This document shows positions 40,868-48,000 of a DNA stretch of 48,000 nucleotides, in pieces. This stretch comes from Gemmatimonadota bacterium. Its GTDB lineage: Bacteria; Gemmatimonadota; Gemmatimonadetes; Longimicrobiales; Gaopeijiaceae. Positions within the stretch are counted from its first letter, which is position 1. Every line of letters begins with the position of its first letter. The stretch spans positions 1-48,000 of the forward strand of contig JAJEBR010000127.1 of the NCBI GenBank assembly GCA_022822445.1, written 5' to 3'. Under the pieces are notes generated by a model. That model worked only from the letters and a program-made list of their open reading frames with translations, was not told the DNA's origin and made no database searches. The translations under genes and the position numbers were made by a program.

Positions 40868-42140
40868 GCCGGATCGCCTCCACGGGCTCCAGCGACGCGG
40901 CCCGGAGCGCCGGGAAGATCGTCGCCAGGATGGGAACGACCAGGCTCAGGGACGCGATCCAGACGAAGTCCGCCGGGGACAGCGCGACCGGCAGGCGGTC
41001 GACGAAGTAGAGGTTCGCCGGGATGGGGATGAGCCGGTAGCGCTCGATCAGGATCGCGAGGGTGATCCCCAGTCCCATTCCCGCCGCGGTCCCCACGAAC
41101 CCGATTCCGAAGCCCAGGAGCAAGAACGCCTGCAGCGTGTCCTTCCGCGTCAGTCCCATGGCCTTGAGGATCCCGATCTCCCGGGTGCGATTGACCACGA
41201 CGGTCGCCAGCGTCCCCGCGATGTTGAGCGCGGCGACGAGTACGATCAGCGACAGGATCAGCGCCATCCCCAGCTTCTCCAGCCTGAGCGCGGCGAAGAG
41301 CTGCCGGTTGGTAACGGTCCAGGACTGGACGGCGTAGGGCCAGCCGCCCAATGCCTCGGCTATCGGGCCGGCAACCGCCTCGGCTTCCCATGGATCCTCC
41401 ACCCTCACTCCGACGAACGACGACGTTCCCTCTTCCATGTCCAGCAGGCGCTGCAGGTCGGGCAGCGAGGTGTAGCCATGGCTGATGTCGAAGTCGTACA
41501 TGCCCGTCCGGACGATCCCGGACACCCGCCAGTGCTCCATCCGCTGATGCGGCATGCCGTTGGGCCCCATTCGGAGATTCTGGACCACGATCAACGTGAC
41601 GGTGTCGCCCGGGAACACGCCCAGACGGGCCGCGAGCCCGCTCCCGACCGCTACGGCCGGAAGGTCTCCCGGCTCGCGGGTGAGCGGCAGGTGCCCCGCC
41701 TTGAGGCTGTCCTCCATTGGCGTCACCGATGGGCCCTCACGCCCCAGGTCGAGGGCGTACAGGTCCATCCGGCTGAGGAAGTCGCTGTCGTTTCGCTTCA
41801 CCAGGACGGTCGTGGAGCCGACCGGAGCGGCAGCGACCACCCCGGGCACCTCCTCCGCGAGGCCGACCACCCGCTCCCAGTTCGCGACCCGCAGCGATGT
41901 CCCCTCCTCCTGAATCATGATGTGGGGGTAGGAGCCCAGGATCTTCGCGCGCAGCTCGTTCTGCATGCCGGTCATCACCCCGATCACCACGACAAGGGCG
42001 GTAACGCCCAGCGCCACTCCTCCCAGCGCGACCCAGCCCTGGAAGGACAGGAGCCGTCCCCGCTTTCGGGATGCCAGCAACCGCCCCGCCAGAAGCCAGG
42101 CCAGGCGGGTACGCGAGGTGGATCCGGAGCCGTTCTTCAT
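40860..42140 (-). CDS. LolC/LolE-type lipoprotein-releasing permease
   Basis: A 426-aa membrane subunit. The first helix (FQGWVALGGVALGVTALVVVIGV) is followed by a large periplasmic domain (about 50-270) and three C-terminal helices of the FtsX type (LILSLIVLVAALNIAGTLAT, with VVNRTREIGILKAMGLTRKD between helices). Only one permease gene is present, so the transporter is probably a homodimer (LolF-like) rather than a LolCE heterodimer, unless a second gene lies elsewhere. The ATG at 42140 overlaps the lysS stop by 4 nt. Confidence 0.92.
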   Translation of the reverse strand: MKNGSGSTSRTRLAWLLAGRLLASRKRGRLLSFQGWVALGGVALGVTALVVVIGVMTGMQNELRAKILGSYPHIMIQEEGTSLRVANWERVVGLAEEVPGVVAAAPVGSTTVLVKRNDSDFLSRMDLYALDLGREGPSVTPMEDSLKAGHLPLTREPGDLPAVAVGSGLAARLGVFPGDTVTLIVVQNLRMGPNGMPHQRMEHWRVSGIVRTGMYDFDISHGYTSLPDLQRLLDMEEGTSSFVGVRVEDPWEAEAVAGPIAEALGGWPYAVQSWTVTNRQLFAALRLEKLGMALILSLIVLVAALNIAGTLATVVVNRTREIGILKAMGLTRKDTLQAFLLLGFGIGFVGTAAGMGLGITLAILIERYRLIPIPANLYFVDRLPVALSPADFVWIASLSLVVPILATIFPALRAASLEPVEAIRHG

Positions 42141-43675
42141 TCCGCCTCCCTGAGCGTCGGGAACAGGATGACGTCGCGGATGGACGGCTGGTCGGCCAGC
42201 AGCATGACCACGCGGTCGATCCCGACGCCGACGCCTCCCGTGGGGGGAAGACCGTACTCCAGCGCCCGGATGTAGTCCTCGTCGACGACCTGCGCCTCGG
42301 CGTCGCCCGCCGCCCGCAGCTCCGCCTGGTCCTCGAGGCGGGCCCGCTGCGCGAGCGGGTCGTTGAGTTCGCTGAAGGCGTTTGCGAACTCCTCGCCGGC
42401 CACGAACAGCTCGAAGCGCTCCGCCAGGCCGGGGGCTCCCCGCTTCGGCTTCGCCAGCGGGCTCAACTCCCGGGGATAGTCGAGGACGAAGGTGGGCTGC
42501 ACGAGACCGGGCTGCACCAGTTCGCCGAAGAGCTTGTCCATCAGCTTGCCGCGCCCGGCCCCATCCAGGTCGTCCGCACCCAGCTCTTCCGCACGGTTGC
42601 GCAACTCCTCCAGGGTCAGCTCCATCGGGTCGGCGCCCAGCGCGCCGGCGAGCGCGTCCACGAAGGACAGGCGGGCGAAGGGCCGCGCGAAGCTGATCGA
42701 CTCGCCCCGGAAGGAGCACTCCGCCCGTCCGTTCACCGCTTCCGCGAGCGCCGCGAAGAGCCGCTCCACCAAGTCCATCATCTCCTCGTAGTCGGCGAAG
42801 GCCTGGTAGAACTCCAGCATCGTGAACTCGGGGTTGTGGAAGCGGTCGATCCCCTCGTTGCGGAAGTCCTTGGAGATCTCGTAGACGCGGTCCAGGCCGC
42901 CCACGATGAGGCGTTTCAGGTAGAGTTCGTCGGCGATGCGCAGGTACAGAACACGGTCCAGTGCGTTGTGGCGGGTGACGAAGGGACGCGCCGAAGCGCC
43001 CCCGTAGAGCGGCTGCAGCACCGGCGTTTCGACCTCCAGGTAGCCCCGTTCGTCGAGGAAGCGCCGTGCGGTCGCGACGATCACCGCCCGGGACCGGAAC
43101 ACCTCGCGGACGCGGGGATTGACCGCCAGGTCGGCGTAGCGCTGCCGGTAGCGGGACTCGCGGTCGACAAAGCCGGACCAGGTGCGGGTCTCCCCGGTCC
43201 CGGAGTCGGCCTCCACCTTGCCCAGCGGTAGCGGGCGCAGGGACTTGGCCAGCAGCTCGATCCGGTCGGCGCGGACGGTCACCTGCCCGGATCGGGTGCG
43301 GAAGAGGTGTCCTTCCACCCCGATCCAGTCACCCAGGTCGAGGAGATCCAGCAGCTCGTACGCCTCGTCCCCAAGCACGTTGCGCTTCAGGTACACCTGG
43401 ATGCGGCCGGTGTGGTCCTCCAGATCGGCGAAGGCGCTCCGGCCGTGCGAGCGGAATCCCACGTTGCGGCCCGCCCACCGGCCCTGCGGCCCCTGCCCGT
43501 CCACGAGCGACCCGGAGGCCTCCATCTCCTCGAAGGCCACGACCGAGGGGGCGGCCCGGCGGGTTACGTCGAACGAATACGCGAAGGGTTCGATGCCCCG
43601 CGCCCGCAGGGCTTCGAGCTTCTCCAGCCGGCTCCGCATGACCCGGGACAACTCGTCCGCGCGACGCCGGCTCAT
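42137..43675 (-). CDS. lysS: Lysyl-tRNA synthetase (class II)
   Basis: A 512-aa synthetase. The anticodon-binding OB fold (residues about 50-170) contains GRNVGFRSHGRSAFADLED. The catalytic core has YRQRYADLAVNPRVREVFR, motif 2 ISKDFRNEGIDRFHNPEFTMLE, and motif 3 GVGIDRVVMLLADQPSIRDVILFP. The ATG at 43675 overlaps the prfB stop by 4 nt; the prfB-lysS order is widespread in bacteria. The longer open frame upstream is an artefact across prfB. Confidence 0.96.
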   Translation of the reverse strand: MSRRRADELSRVMRSRLEKLEALRARGIEPFAYSFDVTRRAAPSVVAFEEMEASGSLVDGQGPQGRWAGRNVGFRSHGRSAFADLEDHTGRIQVYLKRNVLGDEAYELLDLLDLGDWIGVEGHLFRTRSGQVTVRADRIELLAKSLRPLPLGKVEADSGTGETRTWSGFVDRESRYRQRYADLAVNPRVREVFRSRAVIVATARRFLDERGYLEVETPVLQPLYGGASARPFVTRHNALDRVLYLRIADELYLKRLIVGGLDRVYEISKDFRNEGIDRFHNPEFTMLEFYQAFADYEEMMDLVERLFAALAEAVNGRAECSFRGESISFARPFARLSFVDALAGALGADPMELTLEELRNRAEELGADDLDGAGRGKLMDKLFGELVQPGLVQPTFVLDYPRELSPLAKPKRGAPGLAERFELFVAGEEFANAFSELNDPLAQRARLEDQAELRAAGDAEAQVVDEDYIRALEYGLPPTGGVGVGIDRVVMLLADQPSIRDVILFPTLREAE

Positions 43676-44788
43676 CCCGCTCGCGCCCCGCCGAACTTCT
43701 TGAGCCAGGCCTCGATGAACGGATCCAGCGCGCCGTCCATCACGGCGCTGACGTTGCCGATCTTCACCTCGGTGCGGTGGTCGTTCACCATCGTGTAGGG
43801 GGCAAAGACGTATGAGCGGATCTGGTTCCCCCATCCGATCTCGGTCTTGGATGACTCCAACGCCTGCTTCTCCCTCTCCTTCTCCTCCACGGCCCGCTGG
43901 TAGAGCGCGGCCCTGAGCATCTTCATGGCCGTGGAACGGTTCTTGTGTTGCGACCGCTCCTGCTGGCACGAGACCACGATTCCCGTCGGCAGGTGCGTGA
44001 TGCGGATCGCCGAGTCCGTCTTATTGACGTGCTGACCCCCCGCGCCGGATGCACGGAAGGTGTCGATGCGCAGGTCGGACTCGTCGATCTCGATCTCGAT
44101 CGCCTCGTCAAGGACCGGGTAGATGAAAACGGAGGCGAAGGAGGTGTGGCGGCGGGACTGGGAGTCGAAGGGGGAAATCCTGACGAGCCGGTGCACTCCC
44201 TTTTCCGCCTTCAGGTACCCGTATGCGTGGTCCCCCCCGATCTCCAGCGTTACGCTCTTGATGCCGGCCTCCTCGGCGGGCTGGAGGTCGAGGACCTTGA
44301 GCGAGAACCCGCGCCGTTCGGCCCAGCGCATGTACATGCGGGACAGCATCTCCGCCCAGTCCTGGGACTCGAGGCCCCCCGCGCCCGGGTGAATGGTGAG
44401 CATCGCCTCGCGGTGGTCGTCCTCGCCCTGGAGCATGGTGCGAAGCTCCAGCTGCCCGACGCCCTCCTCGAGCGCGCCGACCTCGGCCTCCCATTCCTCC
44501 AGGAGTTCCGCGTCGTCTTCATCCCCCAGCAGTTCACCGAGTTCCACGAGCTCCAGGGACTTCGCGCGAAGTCCCCGCCAGGGTTCGACCCATTCCTTCA
44601 GCCCGTTGGCCTCCGCGATCAGGCGGCGGGCCTGGTTCCGGTCGTCCCAGAACCCCTGGCTGGCCATTTCCTCGTCGAGGACGGCGATCCGCTCGCTGCG
44701 CCCCGCAATGTCAAAGATACCCCCGAAGCTCCTCGATCCGCCGACTGGCGGACTGGAGGCGCTGGAGTTGTTCGTTGAGATGGGCCAT
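43672..44788 (-). CDS. prfB: Peptide chain release factor 2 (with programmed +1 frameshift)
   Basis: A 371-aa release factor for UAA and UGA. Translation starts at the ATG at 44788 (MAHLNEQLQRLQ) and reads 25 codons to a UGA at 44713-44711. A +1 shift skipping base 44713 continues as DIAGRSERIAVLDEEMASQG through the remainder. The SPF specificity motif is in RISPFDSQSRRHTSF and the GGQ catalytic motif in SGAGGQHVNKTDSAIR. Without the shift, only a truncated frame beginning at an internal Met (44667) would exist, lacking the first helices. Frameshift autoregulation is the established control of RF2. Confidence 0.96.
44710..44725 (-). promoter_or_regulatory. RF2 programmed +1 frameshift site
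   Basis: The minus strand reads CGG GGG TAT CTT TGA C. This is the classical element: a Shine-Dalgarno-like G run three bases before the slippery CTT, then the in-frame UGA followed by C, a weak termination context. When RF2 is scarce the ribosome slips +1 on CUU and completes RF2. Confidence 0.95.
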
Positions 44789-44974
44789 GGGTCGAGGGCG
44801 GGGGTCGTGGGTCGGGTTGGGCGGGAAGCGCGTCGGTCCGGCGGTGTGGTCGCCGAACCCTACCAAAATAGGGAAGGACCCCGGCGAGGTGAACGCCCGG
44901 CGAGGACAGAGCCGGCCGAACCACGGCTACGCACCGGTGGCTGCGCTCCGTGATTTCCTGCGCGGGACGTGTGG

Positions 44975-45967
44975 CTACGGCACCGGCACCGTCACCACCA
45001 GCCCCAGGCTGCCCGCCGGCGACAGGGCGGCGATCCGGGCGGTGATGAAGCCGTCGACGGCGCTGAGCAGGTGGTTGGCCGTGACGATCCAGAGCGCGCG
45101 GCGAGCCTCCCGGGCACGTCTGTCGGTGTCCGTGATCATGGTGCCGAAATCGTCCTGGTCGGTGCCGCCCGCATGCCACTCCCAGAGGAGGGAAGGACCG
45201 TAGCCTCGCTCCCGGTAGTATTCCAGGGCCCGCGCGTATCCCGCGGACTGCTCCGGGTTCGTCGCGTCCACGTTGTAGATCTCCCCCGCGAGAGCCCAGA
45301 TCGAGCCGTTGTAGGTGGCGGGGTTCGACTCCGGCTGGAGTCCGTCCCGCCCGGGATCCGCGTCCCATGCTCCGGACGCAGCCCACCGGGTCAGTCTCTC
45401 GTAGTACTCGAAGTCGCCGTCCTGCCGCGGCTCCGCACTGATTCCCGCCCGGGCCCGCGCCCAGGCGAAGTCGCGATAGGCGGTTCGGAGGTCGCGGGTG
45501 TCGGCGCGGGCGTCCAGGTACAGGGCCGCGAAGAGCACCTCGACCCCCGCGTAGGCGATCCAGCGGCGGTTGCCCTGGCGGTACTGGGCCAGTCCGGGAA
45601 GGAGCAGCGAAGACAGGAACGCCTCGCCCTGGCCGATGGTCCGGGCCGAGCCGGCGAACTTCGCACCCCACCTTCCGGCGCCCCGGGTACCACCGGGCCC
45701 GGTCGCTTCGCTCCCGCCGGGGGCGCGCCCGCTGGAGAAGACCACCGACAGGGTACTTCCACCCACCTGCATGGACAGCGGGCCCGCAGGCGGGAGCGGC
45801 TGGCCCGAGCGTCCGGCTTGCGCCTTGAGGCCGTCCGCGGCCAGCAAGACAGCCAGCAACGCGGCGAGGCGGCAGAGGCGGAAAGATCGCTTCCGGGTCC
45901 GCAAGCGACCAGCGCGGGCGCAGCACGATCGACCACGTCGGTCCGGGCCGGTCCGGTCGTCGACCAC
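44975..45967 (-). CDS. DUF5683-like membrane/exported protein
   Basis: A 330-aa protein with a basic N-terminus and a hydrophobic export segment (residues about 34-50, LAALLAVLLAADGLKAQ). After a Gly/Ser-rich linker comes LLLPGLAQYRQGNRRWIAYAG, a helix pattern (PGxxQ-x-x-x-G-x-x-x-x-A) reminiscent of DUF5683, then regions rich in Tyr and Arg, and a C-terminal WIVTANHLLSAVDGFITARI helix that fits the same family. No catalytic motif is seen. The start is a GTG at 45967, 6 bp after the PorV-like gene, so they are likely co-transcribed. Role unknown, probably envelope-related. Confidence 0.65.
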   Translation of the reverse strand: MVDDRTGPDRRGRSCCARAGRLRTRKRSFRLCRLAALLAVLLAADGLKAQAGRSGQPLPPAGPLSMQVGGSTLSVVFSSGRAPGGSEATGPGGTRGAGRWGAKFAGSARTIGQGEAFLSSLLLPGLAQYRQGNRRWIAYAGVEVLFAALYLDARADTRDLRTAYRDFAWARARAGISAEPRQDGDFEYYERLTRWAASGAWDADPGRDGLQPESNPATYNGSIWALAGEIYNVDATNPEQSAGYARALEYYRERGYGPSLLWEWHAGGTDQDDFGTMITDTDRRAREARRALWIVTANHLLSAVDGFITARIAALSPAGSLGLVVTVPVP

Positions 45968-45973
45968 GGCCCG

Positions 45974-47005
45974 CTAGAACTCGACGCCGAAGGTTACGTG
46001 CAGCGGCTGGCTGGCCCCGGTCACCACCGAGCGGGTCAGCGACTTGGCCAGGTTCAGGCTGAAGCGGTCGAAGCGGAATCCCAGTCCGACGGACGCCCCG
46101 TTCGTCTGATCCAGCTTGCCCCCCACGTAGCCGGCGCGCACATGGAACAGTTCGGCGGCGGAGAGGTTGAGGCCGGCATAGAGTGACGGCGAGCCCAGGT
46201 CCCTGGCGCGGTCCTCCGTCTCCAGGGTGAACCATAGGGCCAGGCGGTCCTCGTCGAGGTGCCGCAACACGTCGTAGGCGACGGCGAAACGCAGCCGGGT
46301 CGGAAGCGGATCGGATTGCTCCTCGTTGATGACCTGGAACTCCGTTCCGGCGTGAGCGACCATCCAGCCGAATCGAAGAGGGATCCGCTCGAAGGGCTCG
46401 GCCTGGATGCCCGCGTCGATGGCATAGGCCGAACTGGTCGTTTCCAGGTCCGGGCACTGGCCCCGGCACGCCACCCTGAACTGGACCAGCTTCAGGTTGA
46501 TGCCCGCGTAGATCCGCCCCGGAAAGGCGGCGGCGTAGCTGACCAGGCCGGCGTGGTTGCGGACGGAGATTCTCCCGAGGACGTTGCCGAACGCGTCTCT
46601 CAGCGCCTGGTCCCCGATATCGAGCAACAGATAGGAGGCCCCGAAGGTGCCCACCCGCTCCCATGGCAGCAGCACGCTCAGCGCGGTCGCGTCTCCGGCG
46701 ATCTGATTCCCACGGTAGACCATGACTGTGCGCCGGCTCTGCTGGGCCAGGCCCGCCGGATTCCAGAACGCGGCCTCCTCGGTGGCCAGCGCGGTCATCG
46801 CCCGCCCCAGGCCGACCCCCTGCGCCCCGACCGGCAGGAGGAGGAAGAGCGCGCCTTCCCCGGCCCCCGTCTCGTCGCCGATCTCCTGGGCGCGCAGGGC
46901 GCCGGGTGCCAGGGTCAGCGACACGAGTGCCACCAGCGGTCCGGTCCATCGGCGCGAGCCCCGGAAGCGGCGAGCCGCGCGCCGCATCTCCTCAGGCCCT
47001 CTCAT
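45974..47005 (-). CDS. PorV/PorQ-family outer-membrane beta-barrel protein
   Basis: A 343-aa exported protein. A signal peptide ends at about residue 40 (LTLAPGALRAQ), followed by the family's N-terminal block FLLLPVGAQGVGLGRAMTALATEEAAFWNPAGLA, the pattern of PorV/PorQ/FadL-like barrels. It has strand-rich sequence and a C-terminal Phe (HVTFGVEF). PorV is an accessory of the type IX secretion system in Bacteroidota; here only the fold family is supported. The start is an ATG at 47005 overlapping era by 14 bp, or an ATG at 46987. Confidence 0.83.
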   Translation of the reverse strand: MRGPEEMRRAARRFRGSRRWTGPLVALVSLTLAPGALRAQEIGDETGAGEGALFLLLPVGAQGVGLGRAMTALATEEAAFWNPAGLAQQSRRTVMVYRGNQIAGDATALSVLLPWERVGTFGASYLLLDIGDQALRDAFGNVLGRISVRNHAGLVSYAAAFPGRIYAGINLKLVQFRVACRGQCPDLETTSSAYAIDAGIQAEPFERIPLRFGWMVAHAGTEFQVINEEQSDPLPTRLRFAVAYDVLRHLDEDRLALWFTLETEDRARDLGSPSLYAGLNLSAAELFHVRAGYVGGKLDQTNGASVGLGFRFDRFSLNLAKSLTRSVVTGASQPLHVTFGVEF

Positions 47006-47909
47006 CGGGCACCGTGTAGCCGAATGTCATCAGTCCCTCCCGTTTTCGTCGCCAGCCGTCCCAGACCTTCACCCAGAGATCCAGATACACCCGACATCCC
47101 AGAAAGTGCTCGATCTTGCGCCGCGAGGCACCCCCCACGGTCCTGATCCCCACGCCCTTCCTGCCCACGAGGATCCCCTTCTGTGACTTCCGTTCGACGT
47201 AAAGGGTGGCCGCGATGTACACAGGGTCCTCGTCCTCGCGGTACTCTTCTACCCGCACCGCCACCGAGTACGGGATCTCCTGGCGGAAGTTCTCGAAGAC
47301 CGTCTCACGTATCAGTTCCTGAACGAAAAAGCGGGTGGGCGCGGCGGCGATTTCGTCCTCCGGGTAGAGGAAGGGCCCCTCGGGAAGATTGGCGCGCATG
47401 AATGCGAGCAGCGCGCCGAGGCCATCGCCGGCAAGCGCCGACACCGGATGCCAGGAAAAGCCCGCGCCCTCCGCCAGTCCGGATGCGGTGCGCGGATCGA
47501 AGCGCGGATGGTCGGACTTGTTCACCGCCACGGCCGCGGGACAGCCTGCCGCTCCGAGGGCCTCGAAGACCGCGCCGAGTTCCGAAGCCGGCTTGCGGGC
47601 GGCGCCATCCACGACCGCGACCGCCACGTCCGCCTCCCGCAGCGCCCCCATCGCGTCGGCCAGCATCGAGCGGTGGAAGAGTTGCCGTGTGGTCACGATC
47701 CCCGGCGTATCGAAGAGGATCATCTGGACGGCCGGCTCCGTACGGATCCCCGAAACCTTCTGCCAGGTGGTCTGCGCCCTGGGCGTGACGATGCTGAGGT
47801 GCTCCCCGGCGAGCGCGTTCAGGAGCGTGGACTTGCCCGCATTCGGGAGCCCGACCAGGGCGACGTAGCCGGTACGGGTCGTGGGCTCCTGCGACAGCTG
47901 CCCCTCCAT
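46992..47909 (-). CDS. era: GTPase Era
   Basis: A 305-aa GTPase that binds the 3' end of 16S rRNA during 30S maturation. The G domain has GLPNAGKSTLLNALAG, FDTPGIV and NKSD. The C-terminal KH domain reads KGILVGRKGVGIRTVGGASR, continuing RKIEHFLGCRVYLDLWVKV. The switch regions are intact (PRAQTTWQKVSGI). The ATG at 47909 is the first in frame; upstream sequence to the window edge shows no gene. It heads the leftward run of envelope-related genes in this window. Confidence 0.96.
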   Translation of the reverse strand: MEGQLSQEPTTRTGYVALVGLPNAGKSTLLNALAGEHLSIVTPRAQTTWQKVSGIRTEPAVQMILFDTPGIVTTRQLFHRSMLADAMGALREADVAVAVVDGAARKPASELGAVFEALGAAGCPAAVAVNKSDHPRFDPRTASGLAEGAGFSWHPVSALAGDGLGALLAFMRANLPEGPFLYPEDEIAAAPTRFFVQELIRETVFENFRQEIPYSVAVRVEEYREDEDPVYIAATLYVERKSQKGILVGRKGVGIRTVGGASRRKIEHFLGCRVYLDLWVKVWDGWRRKREGLMTFGYTVPDERA

Positions 47910-48000
47910 GGTGCGATGGCTCGGCGCGCTCTGGCGCGCGGCGTCCCGGATACGGTGGACGACAATCGAGAAGTCATGAGAAGCGGACGGGTAGACTCTG
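47910..48000. other. Right-edge sequence upstream of era
   Basis: Ninety-one bases with no recognisable gene or clear promoter; the region presumably contains the leader of era or the end of a neighbour that lies beyond the window. Confidence 0.4.

Noticed and set aside
43676-43969. N-terminal extension of lysS to 43969
   Set aside because: It reads through the prfB gene in a wrong frame; the ATG at 43675 with ATGA coupling gives the family N-terminus.

Overview
The window looks like chromosomal DNA of a high-GC, LPS-bearing bacterium, most likely a Gemmatimonadota member. That placement is inferred from a combination of traits read in the sequence: an LpxC-FabZ fusion, the whole Raetz lipid A gene set with Bam and Lol genes, bacillithiol ligase BshC, the protein-arginine-kinase pair McsA/McsB beside ClpC, and a PorV-type outer-membrane protein. 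No rRNA is present to confirm it.

The left 10.8 kb is accessory and partly decayed. It holds an HU-family gene, about 1.5 kb without a convincing gene (with two hairpins), a DUF1232 membrane protein, and a ColE1-type mobilisation cassette. The cassette consists of the 3' remnant of a mobC/mbeC gene, a MOBP-like relaxase, and mbeB-like and mbeD-like genes lying wholly inside the relaxase gene in other frames. A tyrosine integrase and tRNA-Arg(CCU) follow. Beyond the tRNA lie a broken DUF433/DUF5615 toxin-antitoxin locus with a second antitoxin fragment, a small membrane protein behind a 17-bp palindrome, an outer-membrane barrel protein, a TlpA-like thioredoxin pseudogene and a frameshifted sulfocyanin-like cupredoxin.

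From 10.8 kb to the right edge every gene is on the minus strand, tightly packed and mostly joined by 4-8 nt overlaps (ATGA/GTGA). Read in transcription order from the right: era, porV-like, a DUF5683-like protein; prfB (with the classical +1 programmed frameshift), lysS, lolC/E, lolD, mcsA, mcsB, clpC, bamA, ompH/skp, lpxD, lpxC-fabZ, lpxA, a GnnA-like Gfo/Idh oxidoreductase, a 44-aa membrane peptide, lpxB, lpxK, rlmH, a SAM methyltransferase, bshC, a small coiled-coil membrane protein, murJ and uvrC. A clear sigma70-type promoter then drives a TPR lipoprotein. After tRNA-Gly(CCC) come a DUF512 radical-SAM protein, der, plsY, gpsA, a MerR regulator, surE and a DUF368 transporter.

The central block links outer-membrane assembly (BamA, Skp), lipoprotein sorting (LolCD), lipid A synthesis (LpxD, C, A, B, K) and the first-step dehydratase FabZ with ClpC/McsAB protein quality control. 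The most unusual part is the chromosomal mobilisation island with nested genes. All functions are read from sequence motifs by eye; no database search was run.
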